A stretch of DNA of 16,189 nt, from contig JAGMDE010000044.1 in assembly GCA_023128855.1 (NCBI GenBank), forward strand, positions 1-16,189, in the 5' to 3' direction. This document shows positions 7,201-14,252 of this stretch, one piece after another (the first letter of the stretch is position 1; each line of letters opens with the position of its first letter). The notes below the pieces were generated by a model. It did not search any database. It was not told the origin of the DNA and saw nothing but the letters and a program-made list of their open reading frames with translations. Source of the stretch: Thermoplasmatales archaeon (lineage in GTDB: Archaea > Thermoplasmatota > E2 > DHVEG-1). The translations under genes were made by a program, and so were the position numbers.

Positions 7201-9177
7201 TCCGAAATCTGCAGCATTTCTAATGAGACGTTGATTTCCACCGTAGTTACCGATAGGGAATAAAACATGTGGTGGCGGCCTCATCTTACGGGCTGCTGCC
7301 TTTTCAGGTCGGCCCATTCTTGTACCAATGCGGAATGGCGCACGTGGTCTAACTGTGATACCAGCAAGTTTAGTAACAATATTGACTGTATCTTCTTTGC
7401 TTTTCAGATTTTTATGTCTACTTGTTTCAACGATTTTGTTGTCTTTAACTTCTAATCCACAGCATCTAATGATAGGATTAGAATATCTATCCAGTATCAG
7501 GTTTCCATCTCTATATTTATGAAGAGCACCTAGGTCAATAAGAATCCTTTTAATTTCACTATCTTTAGGAAGTAAAAGTGTAAAATCCTTTCCAATTGTT
7601 CCATGTTCCTTCACATAATTTGAAAATAAAACTAAATCATCAACTGTAATATCATGCCAGAATAGATTGTAATATGGATGCAGCGGAACACCATATTTAT
7701 TAGAAATTTCAATTGCGTCATCCCAAGATGGTTGCTTGAGGTTAATCTCTCTGCCAAATTCTTCAGTGATTTTTTTACTAGTTTTTTCTTCTGCTTCTTT
7801 GATTCCTGAAAATGAGTATTCCTTTGGTAAACAACCAAGTTTTTTCTGAAGATCCTGAATCCACCACTCGTAAACATAACTAGAATCAGGTAGCAATGCA
7901 TTATTTTCAATAAATTCCCCAAATGGGATGAGGATTTCACCAAGATCAATTATTTTTTTAATATCAGCTTTCTTGACATTTTTTACATCATTAATTTGAA
8001 TTAAATCTCCATTTTGAAGCAGAACAATAGGACCTTCGATACTTGTACATGGAGTACCAATGGTTCCTTTTCCAGGTCTCTCTGTTTTAAGTTGTGTCCC
8101 AACAGCAATAAAGTTATCAAGTACATACATAGAAGCAGGATTTATCGCAGTTGATGCTAAACCTGCTGTTCTAGCTCGACCATAACGTAATCTAAAACCA
8201 CCTGTTCTAGAAGGATGTGAAAAAACAGGTCTACCAGCAATAACATCACCTATGTATTTTGTGGATGGCAGAATCTCAGGTATTTTCTTATCGTCTTTTT
8301 CGCCGTTTTCATCTTTGTGTACAAAGATATCTAGGAAATCCCATCCCTTGAGTTTGAGTTTTTTTACGTGTTTTAAAATCTTAGGTGCCTTAAGACAAAG
8401 ACCTTCAGCAAGTACTAGGCAAGCACCTCCTCTTAATCGATTTGTTCCAACTCTTGGCAGATCTCTATATCCTGTAACCTCCTCATCTTCAGTTCCTTCG
8501 CCATCAACACATATTGGACAGCCTCTAACAATTTTGTCAATTTCATCAACGGAGGGAGTATATTGTAAATGTTGAACTCTTTTGTAAAGAGGGATTTCTT
8601 CTTTGTAGCGTTCAACTTCTCCATCAGTTGGTTTATACTTATCTACACCCATCTCTCGTCTAACAACATCTGCAATTAGAACGCTCATAGCTTGACCGGT
8701 TCCACCTGCACTTCTAATTGGTCCTGAGAAAAATAAATCAATATATTCTGAACCATCTTTGTTTTTACCTAGTTTAACCTCAGCTATTCCTTCAAGAGGT
8801 GCAACAAGAACACCTTCGGTAAGTATTGCAAGACCTGTTCGAACTGCTTGGTCAATTGCGTCTTCAGTTCTTTTGAATTTGTATTTTTTTTCATTTACAA
8901 TTTCTTTTGCTATTTCTAATGAGACAAGTTCTCTATTACCAATTTTTTTTGTAGCAGCTCGTATTTTTGGAGCTATTCCTCTGGGTCCAACTAGCTGTTC
9001 AACTCGAGCAGCAATATCAAAAGCTTGTGGTATTTCAACATTGAATTCTGGGTCAAATCCTTTTTTTCTGGCTTCTGTAGCAATCGAATAACATATATCA
9101 ATTTCTTCCTGTAATTTACTAAAATACTCGCGCATATCTGAGCTAACTGCGATATTTTTTGATAGATCCCCACCCAT
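4294..9177 (-). CDS. polC: DNA polymerase D large subunit DP2, with an in-frame intein
   Basis: DP2 is the catalytic subunit of the archaeal replicative polymerase PolD. The 1627-aa precursor contains a 487-aa intein (residues 891-1377), leaving 1140 aa after splicing, normal for the family. Zinc-binding clusters are visible around C220/C223, at C670, C673, C682, C684, and at C1546, C1549, C1562, C1565. The active-site motif NCDGDED of the double-psi beta-barrel core is split by the intein: Asn890 ends the N-extein and Cys1378 with Asp1379 and Asp1381 begins the C-extein. The C-terminus TKLTDFL resembles a weak PCNA-interacting (PIP) box. ATG at 9175-9177 is used; Met15 (MREYFSK) is an alternative start, since no clear Shine-Dalgarno marks either. 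The partner DP1 is encoded upstream on the same strand, separated by 364 nt that hold a promoter and a possible small ORF. Confidence 0.97.
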   Translation of the reverse strand: MGGDLSKNIAVSSDMREYFSKLQEEIDICYSIATEARKKGFDPEFNVEIPQAFDIAARVEQLVGPRGIAPKIRAATKKIGNRELVSLEIAKEIVNEKKYKFKRTEDAIDQAVRTGLAILTEGVLVAPLEGIAEVKLGKNKDGSEYIDLFFSGPIRSAGGTGQAMSVLIADVVRREMGVDKYKPTDGEVERYKEEIPLYKRVQHLQYTPSVDEIDKIVRGCPICVDGEGTEDEEVTGYRDLPRVGTNRLRGGACLVLAEGLCLKAPKILKHVKKLKLKGWDFLDIFVHKDENGEKDDKKIPEILPSTKYIGDVIAGRPVFSHPSRTGGFRLRYGRARTAGLASTAINPASMYVLDNFIAVGTQLKTERPGKGTIGTPCTSIEGPIVLLQNGDLIQINDVKNVKKADIKKIIDLGEILIPFGEFIENNALLPDSSYVYEWWIQDLQKKLGCLPKEYSFSGIKEAEEKTSKKITEEFGREINLKQPSWDDAIEISNKYGVPLHPYYNLFWHDITVDDLVLFSNYVKEHGTIGKDFTLLLPKDSEIKRILIDLGALHKYRDGNLILDRYSNPIIRCCGLEVKDNKIVETSRHKNLKSKEDTVNIVTKLAGITVRPRAPFRIGTRMGRPEKAAARKMRPPPHVLFPIGNYGGNQRLIRNAADFGKIEVEAGARLCPKCKKKTHRLFCTCGEHTEVGKGRIETLEIKLAEELKLAQKNIKERTLPETIKGVIGTISKHKTPEPLEKGILRAKHNVYVFKDGTTRFDMTDAPLTHFKPNEIGVSIERLKELGYTKDYLGNDLEDKNQICELKVQDVIVSKSCAEYFIQVSRFVDDLLKKFYGLERFYNIKKLENLTGHLTVGLAPHTSAGSLSRIIGFTGAQVCYAHPFYHAAKRRNCLSPDTDILITNSGKPEITSMQDLYNTVECKEKIVDDFGTIQKNVKNVDTFTINYKNGETELKKIKSIIKTKSPRYLLKVELKSGRNFISSPSHSALVINNGVITKKKILQLKKYDKFFVPHKIDTFENDVKEIDLLSEFLQNKINYDDIVVRRVEKLVRNCVKQLGGLKQTSQQLKINKKTFSNYIYRDSIPLIVLIELLKLCNKNIDIIPRNCMLGVKRNHTIIPRIIKINEPFMRLLGYYISEGHTRYTKKSCYQTSFACTEKEIRNDLSQCIKQVFKIHIYKDKKGISISNRLIHDFFTHILNIGKNAKTKRIPSRFNNLPKNKIREMLRAYFSGDGSVEKNRLHVTCSSVNPILLRDIGFQLLRFGIFYRLKKETKKAGGLAKKFYDKKGKTPVFDLYYISIRSSYAKRFCEEIGFTLLRKQTKLESVVSKERKPRLEEFGDFILDPVKEITPIKSKYDYLYDVEVEDLHNFPINDFILSNNCDGDEDGLMLLMDALINFSHSYIPDKRGGKMDLPLILTTRIDPSEVDKEAHNVDTLAQYPLEFYEATIRHEHSKELESSMGLVSSRLGTALQYEQFGFTHDTNNISEGPKMSNYKTLKTMMDKMNAQLNLAAKIRAVDEADVAYKVIERHFLPDILGNMRAFSKQSVRCPSCNIIYRRPPLQGTCLKCNGKLTLTVHEKSVKKYLEISKEIAERYNIPPYARQRITLVEKSIDSLFMSDKVKTTKLTDFL
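5047..6507 (-). mobile_element. Intein in DP2 with LAGLIDADG (DOD) homing endonuclease
   Basis: This 487-residue protein-splicing element lies in DP2 between Asn890 and Cys1378. Intein numbering: Cys1 starts block A (CLSPDTDILI), block B contains SPSHSAL with His94, and block F (YLYDVEVEDLHNF) and block G (DFILSNN) close the element. The terminal Asn487 is followed by Cys+1, so standard class 1 splicing chemistry is possible. The penultimate residue is Asn, not the usual His. The endonuclease half has both DOD motifs with acidic residues: LGYYISEG (Glu246) and AYFSGDGSV (Asp340), so it looks intact. Residues about 167-205 (QTSQQLKINKKTFSNYIYRD and following) resemble a helix-turn-helix DNA-binding segment. 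Removing the 1461 nt joins RRN to CDGDED in frame. The insertion point is the one known for archaeal PolII inteins of Pyrococcus. Confidence 0.95.
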
Positions 9178-9235
9178 GATAGGACACTCTAAAAGCTAAC
9201 AAAAATTCTAATGCGGAAATGATGTTTAAAGGTTT

Positions 9236-9247
9236 GTGTATAAATGT
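9236..9247 (-). promoter_or_regulatory. Possible TATA element upstream of DP2
   Basis: Minus-strand ATTTATACAC lies about 65 nt upstream of the DP2 ATG, implying transcription from near 9213 and a leader of about 35 nt. A second AT-rich candidate (TTTAAAC) lies a little closer to the gene. The stretch is A/T-rich on both strands, so assignment is weak. Confidence 0.3.
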
Positions 9248-9352
9248 TCTATGATGTATATCCAAAAATGTTAAGACACTCATTTTTATTCTTGTGTTGG
9301 TGAGGATCTGAAGTTTGGTAAAGCAGAAAAATTTCTAATCATCTATGCGATC

Positions 9353-9535
9353 TTGACCAGTTTATTAATTGTCATCGGAAGACATATACTAATTACATCT
9401 AAGATAATTTGCAACCCATGTTATAGTTGTGGTTGTGATTTAATTGATATTGCTTATCCACTTCTTGCATTTACTATATTGATTTTTACAATAGTAGGTT
9501 TAGATGTTTATTTCTATTTAAAAAAGAAAAAATAG
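9353..9535 (+). CDS. Possible small Cys-cluster membrane protein (60 aa or longer)
   Basis: The frame is open from 9275 to the TAG at 9533-9535 and reads as a plausible membrane peptide. It has a hydrophobic segment (FLIIYAILTSLLIVIG), a loop with CNPCYSCGCD, a second hydrophobic segment of about 22 residues, then a lysine tail. The loop gives a C-x2-C-x2-C-x-C pattern. The only conventional start in frame is the TTG at 9353, which has no Shine-Dalgarno and would cut the first hydrophobic segment in half. A GGTGAGG at 9299-9305 lies upstream but is followed in frame only by a CTG (9308). So this is either a small gene with an unusual start, a 5'-damaged gene or chance. It fills the gap between the divergent DP2 gene and the convergent DP1 gene, ending 6 nt from the DP1 stop. 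Confidence 0.4.
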   Translation: MTSLLIVIGRHILITSKIICNPCYSCGCDLIDIAYPLLAFTILIFTIVGLDVYFYLKKKK

Positions 9536-9541
9536 GTGATT

Positions 9542-11212
9542 TTACAGCTTCTTACTAAAATCCATCATTGTTACATTACCAGTTTTAAGATCAACAATCG
9601 GTAGTTTAGCGGAATCTGGAATGAAATTAAGCATCTTTTGATAACTAGTTTGAGACTGCCAACTAGAGGCATTCATAAGAGTTACACCACGATAATCACT
9701 AATTTGAGCGAGATGAACATGACCTGTAACAAAAATGTCAGGAATTCTATCAATGACCATATAATCAAGATGCTCTGGAGCAAGAGGGGTATACCCGCCA
9801 TAAGTAGGTGCAAGATGATGTTTTCTTAGCATTACTTTCATAATTTCCACAGGTTCGTTGTATTTCAAATGTTGAACATTAGTTGCAAAATCTAGAAGAC
9901 TTTGACCATGATAAGCTAAAATCTCAACACCATGTAAAGAGAAATAACAAGGGTTACCAACAAACGTCATATTCATATCTGTAAATAAATCCTGGATTTC
10001 TTTTTCAAAAGTAGGCTGCGGCTCAGCTGGCCTTACCGCATCATGGTTTCCAGGAAGCATTATCATTGATATGTGTTCTGGAATAAGTCTGAGCTGTTCA
10101 GCAAGTGCCTCGTATTGTCTATACACATCAACTATTGAAAGTTCTTTATCTTGATTTGGATAAATACCTATTCCATCTACTACATCTCCAGGAATCACTA
10201 GATATTTTATCTTTCCTGCAACATCCTTTTGTCTCGAGTTACCAATCTCTCCATTTATCCATCTTAAAAAAGCCTGCCATTGATCCTCCATAAATTGTTT
10301 ACTACCAACATGTATATCAGATAAAAATGCAGCATACAATGGAACATCTGCTTTATGCCGCTCATTTTGAATACTAATATCTGGATAAACAACACTGTGC
10401 ACTACTATTAAATCACCGTTTTTACTGAGCTGCCCTCGTATTCCTACTATTTCATCCAGAACAACTTCGTTTGCCATTTGTAAAGTATCACGGTTATTTT
10501 TCAGAACAATACAAGTTGCAGTACCCGTTTCATCCTCAAGTTCTATTAGTCTGTGACCATTTGTAGTGGTTCTAACATCTTTTACTATTCCAACCATTTG
10601 AACATCTTTCACGCCACTGCCCTTAACTCTGTTGATTGGAATAGCATTTGCCAATTCTCTTCTTTGGTTTCTAAGTATTCTTCGTAAAGAATTGTATCGA
10701 TTAACAAAAAGTTTAGTAAAATCACTTGTAGTTCCTTCACAGACGCTGTTACCTGTTACATCTTTCATTATGTTGATCTCAGGATCATATTCTTTGGCTT
10801 TTGGCTTCCAGCCTTTAACTTTTTTTATGTCTATTACTTGTGGAATTTCATCTTTTCGTGGTCCCTCATCTGGGAGTTCTATCTGGTCTTCTTTATCAGG
10901 ATCATCGTATTCTAATTCAACCTCTTCAAAAGTTTCATATGGTAATTCACCACTAAATATTTGAGAAAGCATCTTAGTTTGTAGATCGTTCATTTCCTGA
11001 GTATCTGCAGTTGGTTTAGGAGTTTCTTTCTCTTTAGTTAATTGTTCGATATCTTTTATATGATCAATGGTTAAAACAAGTGGAAATTCCTTCAAACTTT
11101 TAGTTAAAAAAGATGTAAATTCAGTAGGATCTTCTTTAGATAAAATGTAATCGAGAGAGTCGGGTTGTACGAATGTACCGTGCTCTGAAAATGATTTTAT
11201 TATTGAATTCAT
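9542..11212 (-). CDS. polB: DNA polymerase D small subunit DP1 (3'-5' exonuclease)
   Basis: DP1 is the proofreading subunit of PolD. The 556-aa protein has an N-terminal helical domain (1-60), an acidic, low-complexity linker (about 60-135), an OB fold (about 203-290, with VGIVKDVRTTTNGH) and a calcineurin-like phosphodiesterase domain (about 292-530). Every metal-binding motif of the active enzyme is present: SDIH (D299, H301), GDVVDG (D343), GNHD (388-391), YHGQS (H435) and GHVH (497-500). It should therefore be an active exonuclease, unlike the inactivated eukaryotic B-subunits of the same family. The start is the ATG at 11210-11212; TAGG directly abuts the codon, too close for a good Shine-Dalgarno, so a leaderless or weakly led transcript is possible. 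DP2 follows on the same strand after 364 nt. Confidence 0.97.
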   Translation of the reverse strand: MNSIIKSFSEHGTFVQPDSLDYILSKEDPTEFTSFLTKSLKEFPLVLTIDHIKDIEQLTKEKETPKPTADTQEMNDLQTKMLSQIFSGELPYETFEEVELEYDDPDKEDQIELPDEGPRKDEIPQVIDIKKVKGWKPKAKEYDPEINIMKDVTGNSVCEGTTSDFTKLFVNRYNSLRRILRNQRRELANAIPINRVKGSGVKDVQMVGIVKDVRTTTNGHRLIELEDETGTATCIVLKNNRDTLQMANEVVLDEIVGIRGQLSKNGDLIVVHSVVYPDISIQNERHKADVPLYAAFLSDIHVGSKQFMEDQWQAFLRWINGEIGNSRQKDVAGKIKYLVIPGDVVDGIGIYPNQDKELSIVDVYRQYEALAEQLRLIPEHISMIMLPGNHDAVRPAEPQPTFEKEIQDLFTDMNMTFVGNPCYFSLHGVEILAYHGQSLLDFATNVQHLKYNEPVEIMKVMLRKHHLAPTYGGYTPLAPEHLDYMVIDRIPDIFVTGHVHLAQISDYRGVTLMNASSWQSQTSYQKMLNFIPDSAKLPIVDLKTGNVTMMDFSKKL

Positions 11213-11313
11213 CCTACCGTTCCCGTAAAAAATGATTTCAGAAAAATGTATGCAATTAAGGGTTTTTAGAATTGCGGTCGCAAAAAATTAAGCTTTAAAA
11301 AAATTTCAAACAA

Positions 11314-11325
11314 CTTATATAAATA
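11314..11325. promoter_or_regulatory. Strong near-palindromic TATA element in the DP1/DUF424 divergent region
   Basis: CTTATATAAATA contains the self-complementary TTATATAA and can act in either direction. Read leftward it would start DP1 transcription near 11288, with a leader of about 75 nt. Read rightward it would start near 11350, giving a leader of about 135 nt for the DUF424 gene or a separate short transcript. The 272-nt region 11213-11484 holds no gene I can support. Confidence 0.4.
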
Positions 11326-11430
11326 CCTTTCCATAAAAAATTGACATTTTTTGGAAAAATCGAGTTCTTTCAAGAATGTATGTACAACCCATGATTTTTT
11401 AAGAAAAATATCCTTATTTTTAGAAAAAAA

Positions 11431-11438
11431 TATAAAAG
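11431..11438 (+). promoter_or_regulatory. TATA element of the DUF424 gene
   Basis: TATAAAAG preceded by an A-run lies 47 nt upstream of the ATG at 11485. The expected start of transcription near 11460 would leave a leader of about 25 nt, a spacing like that of the MCM gene. Confidence 0.45.
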
Positions 11439-11484
11439 ATGACAAACTAACATAAGATTGAAGTAGAAAACCAACAGGAAAAAG

Positions 11485-11790
11485 ATGAAAATGATAAGCA
11501 TAAAAGTCTACAAAAGAGGCAATGACCTCCTAATCGGAGCCTGTGATGAAGAGCTTTTAGGGAAGAAATTTGAAGATGGTAAATTTCAGATAGATGTAGA
11601 TAAGAACTTTTATGGGGGAGAAAGAATAAGTCCTGAAGCTTTAAAGAAATATTTGGTAGATGCAACCATAGCTAATCTTGTTGGAGAAAAAACAATCAAA
11701 TGTGCAATAGAACTGGGATTAGTCGATCCTGATTGCATTATAAAAATTAAGGGCATACCACATGCTCAAATGGTAAGAATGCTAACCTAG
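11485..11790 (+). CDS. DUF424 family protein
   Basis: This 101-aa protein matches the archaeal DUF424 family, whose function I do not know. Recognition rests on three motifs: VYKRGNDLLIGACDEELLGK near the N-terminus, the central FYGGERIS, and the C-terminal segments ATIANLVGE, ELGLVDPD and GIPHAQ. Family members are short single-domain cytoplasmic proteins of about this length, so it is complete. Two in-frame ATG codons are separated by one Lys codon; the first is preceded by AGGA about 6 nt upstream and is chosen. The gene has its own TATA element, and its 3' end overlaps the convergent Mut7-C gene by 9 nt. In archaea it is generally found among information-processing genes, which fits here. 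Confidence 0.88.
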   Translation: MKMISIKVYKRGNDLLIGACDEELLGKKFEDGKFQIDVDKNFYGGERISPEALKKYLVDATIANLVGEKTIKCAIELGLVDPDCIIKIKGIPHAQMVRMLT

Positions 11791-12237
11791 GTTATCGATC
11801 TTTTCAAACATTTTTTCGTAATGACTACCTTGCCAGTATATCTTATTACATTTTTTACAAAACCAGAATTTATCGTTATTTTCAAAAACTTTCTTAGGAA
11901 CTTTATCTTTAACTTCTTGCTTTTTGATGTCTTCTACTTTGGCATTACATACGATACATCTTGACAAAATCTTTGTTTTATCAGGTTTAATATCACCTAA
12001 AACAATGCTTATTTGTTCATCAAGAGCTGTAGAATTAATTTCAATGGGTTTTAGATTCTCTCTTCGTGCAGCAATTATTAAATTTTTATCTCTGGTGATT
12101 AGAATTCGATTATCTTTCTTTGAAATCCCCAATAATTCTGGATCATCCATATCGCGACTTGCGTAAAAGGTATCAAAACCATAAATGCGCAACCATTTTG
12201 CAAGTGTTCCCAGCATTTGATCGCATAAAAATTTCAT
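11782..12237 (-). CDS. Mut7-C (DUF82) PIN-like RNase domain protein
   Basis: This 151-aa protein is a stand-alone Mut7-C domain, named from the C-terminal part of the nematode Mut-7 exonuclease and thought to be a PIN-like nuclease. The PIN-like part shows the conserved opening FLCDQMLGTLAKWLR (Asp6) and ILITRDKNL (Asp50). A C-terminal zinc ribbon follows with C94, C97, C127 and C130, ending in the typical YWQGSHYEKM. Its RNA target is unknown. I start it at the ATG 12235-12237, which fits the family's N-terminus and lies 4 nt after the arfC stop. The frame extends upstream to a TTG at 12276, but that would overlap arfC and add no conserved residues. It is the third gene of the thyX-arfC operon and is probably translated by coupling, as there is no clear ribosome-binding site. 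Confidence 0.9.
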   Translation of the reverse strand: MKFLCDQMLGTLAKWLRIYGFDTFYASRDMDDPELLGISKKDNRILITRDKNLIIAARRENLKPIEINSTALDEQISIVLGDIKPDKTKILSRCIVCNAKVEDIKKQEVKDKVPKKVFENNDKFWFCKKCNKIYWQGSHYEKMFEKIDNLG

Positions 12238-12241
12238 TTTA

Positions 12242-12880
12242 TCATATTCTATAATGTAAAAGTGTTCCGGGGCCAATAGTTTTTGTCTCTACTAGTTTGA
12301 GATTGCTGTTTTCATCTATTTTCTTTCCACCAGCAATAGTAGGAGTATCTTTTCCTCCTATTATCATTGGTCCAACATAAACATAAAAATCATCAACAAG
12401 CCCATATTTTAAGAAATTCCAAATAACAGTACCGCCACCTTCAACCATTAGTTTCTTTATGTCTTTGTTGTACAAAATTTCCATAAGTTTTTCTAAATCA
12501 ATTACGCCATCTTTATTTGTGCCACATCTTATAACTTCAACATTATCGCTAAATTTTTTATCACATTGTTTTCCTGAAATAATTAGAGTTTTTGCCAAAT
12601 TATTTACAACTAAAGAGCCAATAGGTGTCTTACAATTGGTATCTAATACTATTCTAATTGGTTGCTTTGGATTTTTCACATATTTTTCTTTAACTGTTAA
12701 CTTGGGGTCATCAGATAGAACAGTATTGATTCCAACAAGAACTGCATCACATTCGTTTCTTAGTTCATACATTCTTTTGATATCTTCATCGCAAGAAATT
12801 CTCATTTGTTTACCTGATGAAGAAGCAATTTTTCCATCTGCAGACATTGCACAGTTAATTACAACATAAGGTCGTTTCAT
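12242..12880 (-). CDS. arfC: 2,5-diamino-6-ribosylamino-4(3H)-pyrimidinone 5'-phosphate reductase
   Basis: This 212-aa protein belongs to the RibD C-terminal / RIB7 reductase family. It reduces the ribosyl side chain of the pyrimidine intermediate to ribityl with NAD(P)H, an early step shared by archaeal riboflavin and coenzyme F420 synthesis. Family hallmarks are INCAMSADGKI at 8-18, VGINTVLSDDPKLT at 49-62, and EGGG at 147-150 in the nucleotide-binding part, with GPMIIGG further on. There is no deaminase domain, as in the stand-alone archaeal and fungal enzymes. A dihydrofolate reductase-like role is less likely given the EGGG and DDPKLT motifs. It starts 6 nt after the thyX stop and is followed after 4 nt by the Mut7-C gene, so the three should be cotranscribed. 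Confidence 0.93.
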   Translation of the reverse strand: MKRPYVVINCAMSADGKIASSSGKQMRISCDEDIKRMYELRNECDAVLVGINTVLSDDPKLTVKEKYVKNPKQPIRIVLDTNCKTPIGSLVVNNLAKTLIISGKQCDKKFSDNVEVIRCGTNKDGVIDLEKLMEILYNKDIKKLMVEGGGTVIWNFLKYGLVDDFYVYVGPMIIGGKDTPTIAGGKKIDENSNLKLVETKTIGPGTLLHYRI

Positions 12881-12886
12881 AAAAAT

Positions 12887-13549
12887 TCACTTTGGATAAA
12901 GAGGGCAATCCTTTTTGTTCTCAGGACAAATGCCCTTGCTTTTGCATGCTGGTCCTGCCTTCTTAAAAATTATTGGGGCTACTTTTTTTACTTCTTGAAG
13001 CATCTTATTTGCTAGTTGCCTAATCTCCCATTGAGCATGCTGACAACATCTTAATTCAAAAAAATTGAGCAAGGATCTGGCATTCATTGTAACTATGATA
13101 TTTGTACAAGCTGCATTAGGTAGTACAAACCTGGAATCCTCTGCAGGAATACCCATATCAAGAAGTTTGTTGTACTCCGTCCAAATATTATTCATTGTTT
13201 CATCGTAGGCTTTTTTCATTTTCTTGTTTTTTGCTATCTTTGGTGGAGTTACATAGTTTGGTTCTTTAAAATCTACATAACGTTGACTCTGTTGAGCATA
13301 GCTAGCAATACGATGTCTAACTAGTTGATGAGTTAGTGATCTGCTGACATCACTTATTGCAAATGAAAAATTAGCATGTTCAATTACACTTGTATGACCT
13401 AGATTCATGACTTGTTCAAGTATCGCCTTTAATTCTTTATCTGAAGATTTATCTAATTCCTCAGGTTTTGTTTTACTATGTGTAAGTTTTGCAGCCATAG
13501 CAGGTAATTTTTCAGGATTAGGAGTAAAACCTATGAGTTTAACGTTCAT
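12887..13549 (-). CDS. thyX: FAD-dependent thymidylate synthase ThyX
   Basis: ThyX makes dTMP from dUMP using methylene-tetrahydrofolate-type carbon donors, FAD and NAD(P)H. The diagnostic motif RHRxxSxxxxSQR is present as RHRIASYAQQSQR at residues 78-90. Other family segments are GHTSVIEHANFSF and the late ELRCCQHAQWEIRQLA. The C-terminus carries a short Cys-rich tail (GPACKSKGICPENKKDC) of a kind I associate with archaeal members. I start it at the ATG 13547-13549 (220 aa) because GGGGAG (13556-13561) sits 6 nt upstream; the same frame extends 24 codons further with no family similarity. It is the first gene of an operon with arfC and the Mut7-C gene, driven from an A/T-rich promoter near 13620-13630. 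Confidence 0.95.
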   Translation of the reverse strand: MNVKLIGFTPNPEKLPAMAAKLTHSKTKPEELDKSSDKELKAILEQVMNLGHTSVIEHANFSFAISDVSRSLTHQLVRHRIASYAQQSQRYVDFKEPNYVTPPKIAKNKKMKKAYDETMNNIWTEYNKLLDMGIPAEDSRFVLPNAACTNIIVTMNARSLLNFFELRCCQHAQWEIRQLANKMLQEVKKVAPIIFKKAGPACKSKGICPENKKDCPLYPK

Positions 13550-13619
13550 CAATGACTCCCCGTGCACACCCCATATGATATTCACTTTTATTATTTTTGA
13601 GGTGACGGAACGGTAAGAC

Positions 13620-13630
13620 ATTTATATTAT
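13620..13630 (-). promoter_or_regulatory. TATA element of the thyX operon
   Basis: Minus-strand ATAATATAAAT lies about 75 nt upstream of the ThyX ATG, predicting a start near 13598 and a leader of about 50 nt. It is within 20-40 nt of the TATA element for the divergent antiporter operon, so the two promoters are back to back. Confidence 0.4.
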
Positions 13631-13650
13631 ATTAATAAAAAAACCATAAG

Positions 13651-13660
13651 CTTTTAAAAA
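13651..13660 (+). promoter_or_regulatory. TATA element of the antiporter operon
   Basis: CTTTTAAAAA lies about 55 nt before the mnhE ATG. Transcription would start near 13682, leaving a leader of about 30 nt that contains GGGAGG (13701-13706), the ribosome-binding site 6 nt from the ATG. Confidence 0.4.
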
Positions 13661-13712
13661 CCCTTAGAATTACACTCAAACAGAATATGGGAAATCCCAA
13701 GGGAGGAAAAAT

Positions 13713-14252
13713 ATGTTGGCGTTTATAGTAACATTCGTCCTCTGTTTTGTAGCGTATCTTATGTTAACAACAGGCGGAGCTGATATTGTATTTTTAGGTG
13801 ACTGGAAAATTTTAAGCTGGGACTATGCAGAAATTATCTTTGGAATTATACTATCGCTAATTGTTGCAATTGTCGCAAGAAAGATCTTTGTAAAAAAGAG
13901 CTTCAGAATGGCTAACCCTGTACGATGGTTTGTATTTATTGGATACTTGTTTTACTTTTTCTATGAAATGACGAAAGCCAATTTCGATGTAGCATACCGA
14001 GTTATAACAGGAAAAATAAATCCAGGAATCGTCAGAATATCTCCAGATCTCAAAACAGATCTTGGAATTACTATGCTTGCAAACTCTATAACTTTAACAC
14101 CTGGAACTTTAAGTGTTGACATTGACGAGGATAAAAACGATCTTTATATCCATTGGATAAATGTTAAAAAAGAGGCATTAGAGGATAAACCTGTTAATTG
14201 TAAATTTGTTTGCGCCAATTTTGAGAAGTGGGTTAGGAGGGTTACAGAATGA
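13713..14252 (+). CDS. mnhE: Mrp/Mnh antiporter subunit E (MbhA-like)
   Basis: This 179-aa membrane protein is the E subunit of Mrp-type cation/proton antiporters, equivalent to MbhA of archaeal membrane-bound hydrogenases. It has N-terminal hydrophobic helices (about 1-20, 45-66), then the conserved RWFVFIGYLFYFFYEMTKAN segment and a soluble C-terminal domain with LANSITLTPGTLSVDI, the family signature. Length is typical. GGGAGG with 6 nt spacing supports the ATG. It opens an operon of at least seven genes and overlaps the next gene by 4 nt (ATGA), a sign of coupled translation. It would act in the cytoplasmic membrane as part of the multi-subunit ion-translocating module; it does not itself carry a known catalytic residue. 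Confidence 0.95.
   Translation: MLAFIVTFVLCFVAYLMLTTGGADIVFLGDWKILSWDYAEIIFGIILSLIVAIVARKIFVKKSFRMANPVRWFVFIGYLFYFFYEMTKANFDVAYRVITGKINPGIVRISPDLKTDLGITMLANSITLTPGTLSVDIDEDKNDLYIHWINVKKEALEDKPVNCKFVCANFEKWVRRVTE

Noticed and set aside
9217..9312. C/D-box guide RNA suggested by two ATGATGT-like boxes and a CTGA
   Set aside because: Spacing does not fit: no D' box lies between the two C-like boxes and the CTGA is over 50 nt from the second.
10632..10964. 110-aa plus-strand frame inside DP1
   Set aside because: It is the shadow of the DP1 acidic linker; the Ser runs mirror Asp/Glu codons on the coding strand.
11213..11484. Replication origin in the AT-rich gap near polymerase genes
   Set aside because: I saw no origin recognition box repeats and no Cdc6/Orc1 gene in the window.
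13550..13621. 24-codon N-terminal extension of ThyX
   Set aside because: The extension contains the promoter and the ribosome-binding site and has no family similarity; the ATG at 13549 has an ideal GGGGAG.
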